DNA from: Agelaius tricolor
Taxonomy: Eukaryota > Chordata > Aves > Passeriformes > Icteridae
DNA length: 64,000 nt
Assembly: GCA_023055355.1 (NCBI GenBank)
Contig: JALJCS010000002.1
Coordinates: forward strand, 89,925,001-89,989,000
Direction: 5' to 3'
The position numbers and the translations under genes were made by a program. This document shows, one piece after another, positions 62,216-64,000 of the stretch. The notes beneath the pieces were generated by a model. It saw only the letters and a list, made by a program, of their open reading frames with translations, was not told the DNA's origin and ran no database searches. The first letter of the stretch is position 1, and each line of letters opens with the position of its first letter.

Positions 62216-63867
62216 AGGCATTCTTTTTAATCTAAAATTTGGTTGCATTTTGTTATTAGCAAAAATTTCAATATAAAATATTTGACTATATGTTTCTATG
62301 TAGGGAACTCACCAGGGTTCCAGTTAATGGACTAGTTTGCATTGAAATATTACTATATAAAATCCTATTAAGGGCCATCCCAATAACTGGGCTTGATATT
62401 TATATCCACACTTACTCTTACTTTTTTTGTTAGAATACAGAAATGCTTGTTAACTAAAATGAAAGAAATCATAGAATAGAATTAAGTGCATGAAAATGAA
62501 ATAAATATATACTTCTGCTTAGCAATACAGCTTCCATAACAGGAACTCCTGTCCTGGATCTGAATATACAATATGGACCTCTATTTTTCCATCTTCAGAA
62601 AGTTCTCTAAATTCTCTTTACACTTTTACTTTCTCTTTATATTTCATTTTCCAACTTCTGTAGAAAATTTTCTCTCTAGTGCTCAGTATATTATAATTCT
62701 TGGAAAGTGCTTAAATATGACCTCCTTGTTCAAGTCCCTCTGCAAACACCGACTAATATTTAGATTGTGGCTCCGTATCTTGGCATGAAAATCTTCTGAT
62801 CTGTCAAGATAAGCATCCCTGGCCACATGTCACAGCTCAGAGAAAGACACAGGCCAGGGACAGACCCACCTATGCTTTCACAACTGTGTTGTGTGATACA
62901 GAAGGGCACATCAATCCAGTGTTTTTAGCCTCTAAAGCCTCTCTGCCCACATCATCCAGTGTTGCTGTTCCCTAAATTGCATTGAATAAGATCCAGTGAG
63001 CTGAAGTTTCTTGCACAGAAACTGCTTCCATACAGAAAATTACTAGGAAAGCATATGAGAATTCAGAGCAATTCAAGCAGAGCATTTGTGGCTTTGTCTC
63101 TCTCCTAAGCCTTCTGGAAATTCTTCAAACAGCTTGGAGTTTGTTCAATCCTGTGCTCCTGAAAATCTCCTGATTGTGGAAACTCCACTCAGATCCTGGG
63201 CATCCCCACTACAAAATGCAATACCTACAATTTCTAATGTTATTTCAAAATTGATCTGAAAAATTTGGGATCATGCTTAACAGTTTCTGAGAGTCAGAAA
63301 TTATCTGCCCAGTGTAGTTGACCAAGCTTGTTGATTCAAAGCCTGAGTACACAGTGCCATTTCCAAAAGCAGGATTTCTCCTGGGTCTGTCTGTGCAGCC
63401 AAGCCTCCTGTTTATCCTGACAGGATGTTCCTCTCTTCTGCCCCCTATAGCTGGTCAAAGAGGAGATCAACTCATCTTTTTTGGTTTAGAAAAGCCAAGA
63501 AAAAGCAAAGACAAAAAGGAAAATGCTAATATAACACAGTTACATACTGTGGATAGGGAGGTTTATATTACCTGAGCAGTCATGACAAGAAAAAAGATTG
63601 AGACTTTTAACAAGGCTATAGTTGAAAGAAACAATCCCAAACCTAAAAATACACATTTATTCATCTTCGTTGACTTTAAGCAAATAATTTGAGCTGCTGG
63701 ACATGGTTTCCCTGATTTAATAAAATATATTGAATGCAAAAAATGTCTGTAAGTAATTCCTTTCTTTTTTCCTGGGTTTGTGTTAATATTTGTCCCACTG
63801 CACTGAATTTATCTAAGACAGCTGTACCTTTAAATATGTAATTACTTTCTTTTGCCTACTGCTACAG
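62216..63867. other. Gene-free AT-rich stretch
   Basis: I see no supported gene or recognised mobile element here. A faint CR1-tail-like phrase (AATCATAGAATAGAATTAAG) occurs near 62467. Confidence 0.45.
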
Positions 63868-63936
63868 ACCTTTCCTTGGGGGAAAGGTATCAGAAGAACA
63901 GTTATCTGCATCTCGGATGAAGTGGAAAATTTAGTT
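63868..63936 (+). CDS. Candidate internal exon of an unidentified gene
   Basis: Sixty-nine bases (23 codons) lie between a convincing acceptor (a long pyrimidine-rich run ending CTGCTACAG at 63867) and a GTAAGT donor at 63937. Only one of the three frames is open throughout; it begins TFPWGKGIRR and ends DEVENLV. A length divisible by three would keep the phase. I do not recognise the peptide, no neighbouring exon is identifiable, and short open stretches between chance splice sites are common, so this stays weak. If real, it would belong to a gene extending right of the window, with the desert as its intron or upstream flank. Confidence 0.22.
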
Positions 63937-64000
63937 GTAAGTGGCATTTACTGCTCTCTTCAGTAGCAATAATCCAACCATTGAAATGTTACTAAGATTG

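Noticed and set aside
1..64000. CRISPR arrays, bacterial operons, phage or plasmid features, rRNA genes
   Set aside because: No regularly spaced identical repeats with unique spacers, no dense coding and no rRNA-like sequence. The content is that of a vertebrate nuclear genome.

Overview
The window looks like nuclear DNA of a bird, most likely a songbird (passerine). The evidence is degenerate CR1 LINEs on both strands, solo endogenous-retrovirus LTRs of types I recognise from songbird genomes, a tRNA-Ile-headed SINE with a CR1-type tail (TguSINE1-like), long microsatellites and a GT-AG intron. Nothing suggests a prokaryote, plasmid or organelle. Family names come from memory of sequence patterns, not from a database search.

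Region 1 (1 to about 6425) is comparatively GC-rich. It holds the only gene I can support, a two-exon plus-strand gene (ATG 1820, intron 1895-2182, stop 4085-4087, AATAAA 4807-4812). It encodes a 659-residue acidic protein of unknown function with an internal duplication and a basic C-terminal tail. The gene lies between two minus-strand CR1 remnants. The first 725 bases of the window recur at 4867-5591 with about two mismatches and no indels, an offset of 4866 bp. Immediately beyond, the two CR1 copies fall to roughly three-quarters identity. This is the signature of a recent tandem duplication or conversion with a breakpoint inside CR1. The window probably shows the right-hand edge of a tandem array of this gene.

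Region 2 (about 6425 to 64000) is AT-rich and gene-poor: a gene desert or the inside of a very long intron. It contains CR1 pieces (16832, 18689, 24649, 31550, 36540, 39325, 43581, 48436, 53859, 54095), ERVL-type LTRs (ending 14891; 21900-22810; 32953-33547; 36922-37549), and a younger minus-strand solo LTR (22330-22713) nested in an older LTR with a perfect 6-bp target duplication. It also holds a SINE (38934-39070), uninterrupted (TTTC)22 and (GGAA)17 arrays, a 29-bp minisatellite, and recurrent A/C-rich or T/G-rich tracts.

The only hints of other coding sequence are short open stretches framed by plausible splice sites. The best is 63868-63936, at the right end. Apart from the two-exon gene, I treat the long open frames as chance or repeat-derived.
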